Under the pieces are notes generated by a model. It did not search any database. It saw nothing but the letters and a program-made list of their open reading frames with translations, and was not told the origin of the DNA. From the NCBI GenBank assembly GCA_022539475.1, contig VCMS01000157.1, forward strand, positions 1 to 64,000: a stretch of 64,000 bases of DNA, in the 5' to 3' direction. How positions within the stretch are numbered: position 1 is the first letter of the stretch; every line of letters begins with the position of its first letter. This DNA is from Gracilaria domingensis. Its lineage: Eukaryota; Rhodophyta; Florideophyceae; Gracilariales; Gracilariaceae. Positions 62,845 to 64,000 of this stretch are shown one piece after another. The position numbers and the translations under genes are program-made.

Positions 62845-64000
62845 GTGGTGTTTGCTATGCATGAAGGAAACAAAAAGTGACAAGGCTACCCGTCATTCGG
62901 ACATTTGTTTTCTTGTTGTATATTGTGTTCTTCTTCTTTGTTTGTGAAGAACTTGTTGCAATATCATGTACTCAGCGGATGCTTACGAGACAGAACGGTG
63001 GCCTTGAAAAGTTGTGGAATTGCGCACGTCAGGAAGCCTAGCTTGCTAAGTTTCTAATATTAGATAGTGTGTGAAGCACAGTGTGCATCATGGTGACCGC
63101 GCGGCGGGGTAGAGTTATAATAATGCACGTGAGTTGTAGCCTTGTACCCTCCTCGGTAGATGGACAGCTACAGTATGCAACAGTGTTGAAAGGTGTGCTT
63201 GAGACTCGGACTGGCTGGCATCGTGCCATGATGTAGTGTACATGACGATGATGAGGTTGTGCAGCTGATGGAGGTGAAAGTTTGGCAGCAGTTTACACGT
63301 ACGTACAAGCGTAGAAGCTTAGCGTTCTAACCTTCCCCTGTAAGATGGTGTTCAGTGCAAGCTTTTGCTTCGTAGTTATTCTGGACGGAAATGGTGCACG
63401 TGTTGTGTTTTAAACCAAGGCGCTTGTAAACTTTGCGTGTGCGCAATTAGATACAGGAAAACGAGAAGAATGCGCATCACTCTTTGTGCGGACTTTTGTC
63501 ATATTGGGCTGTGGATGGTCAAGAAGGCTGCAGAGCGTTGTGTGGTGGCAAGTTGGTGAAGCAGTGTACGGATATGTTTCCGCAGTGAAGGGTTGTCGAC
63601 GCGTGTTTGTGGACTGCACGAAACAGAAGCAAATCGGAGTGAGCTTGATGCGTGGTTACTGAGGACGGACATTTGCAGCGCGCTTTATCCAACAGCATTG
63701 GTGCGCTCTGCATGACGATGAGAATTGTGGTTGACGCACCGGGCGATGTGGAGCGCAGGAATTGGAACGGAGGGCGACAGGGAGGACTTGTTGGCGCAGG
63801 CGACGCGCAGAGAAAAACAGAAAGATACACCTTCGGCAGCAGCGCTGGAGCGCAGCTCTGGCGGCTGGCGGGTGAAGAGAGTGGAGCGGAATGGAGCGTC
63901 ACGGGTTGGCGCGACGGTTGTGGCCGGCATGGCTGCGCGCACGTCATGGCGGTATGAGCGCGAGAAAGAGGGAAGCTCGAGAGCGGCGCACGGCTGCTTA
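62845..64000. other. No gene recognised at the right end
   Basis: T/G-rich to 63.6 kb, then GC-richer. Open frames on both strands after 63.5 kb have biased composition and no motif. A gene continuing past the window edge cannot be excluded. Confidence 0.4.

Overview
The window is eukaryotic nuclear DNA, probably from a multicellular red alga or a similar intron-poor alga. This is an inference. It rests on compact, mostly intronless genes, Ty3/gypsy elements, a TIR-NB-ARC-WD40 receptor, a chlorophyll-b-reductase-type SDR remnant and a large secretory-pathway glycosyltransferase. Nothing looks bacterial, and I found no tRNA, rRNA or CRISPR.

Region 1 (1 to about 8.2 kb) is the internal part of a minus-strand Ty3/gypsy element. 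It has Gag with a CCHC knuckle, then protease-RT-RNase H, then integrase. Gag ends in a near-canonical -1 slippery site directly before its stop. RNase H and integrase are separated by a second -1 shift at an A run. Both LTRs are unresolved; the left one probably lies outside the window. From 8.3 to 14.3 kb there is low-coding DNA with a 43-bp-arm foldback, a diverged 200-bp duplication and one small gene remnant.

Region 2 (14281-37805) is a complete plus-strand LTR retrotransposon of 23.5 kb. It has 1.75-kb LTRs that are more than 99% identical, TG/CA ends, a GGTAG target duplication, a polypurine tract and a candidate primer site. Gag and protease lie at the left. RT, RNase H, integrase and an extra duplicated tail domain lie at the right. 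All but the tail are broken by several stops and frameshifts. About 12.5 kb of foreign sequence sits between the halves: hairpins, a four-copy tandem array, a Plavaka-like transposase fragment, three tandem 110-bp hairpin units, a frameshifted zinc-finger gene, an NYC1-like SDR pseudogene, a serine-palmitoyltransferase/ribulose-phosphate-epimerase fragment chimera joined by a perfect palindrome, and a non-LTR-like unit. The young LTRs and old lesions suggest that this cargo-laden, coding-dead element moved recently in trans.

Region 3 (37.8-53.5 kb) holds a small spliced C2H2 gene with a 17-nt microexon, an APH-fold kinase-like gene, a MYND gene, a TIR-NB-ARC-WD40 receptor split by one in-frame TAG, an inverted degraded copy of the MYND/APH block, and a DUF1254/DUF1214 pseudogene. 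This looks like a fast-evolving cluster.

Region 4 (53.5-64 kb) has a membrane coiled-coil gene and a two-domain glycosyltransferase, then about 5 kb with no convincing gene. Short perfect palindromes of unrelated sequence recur throughout the window.
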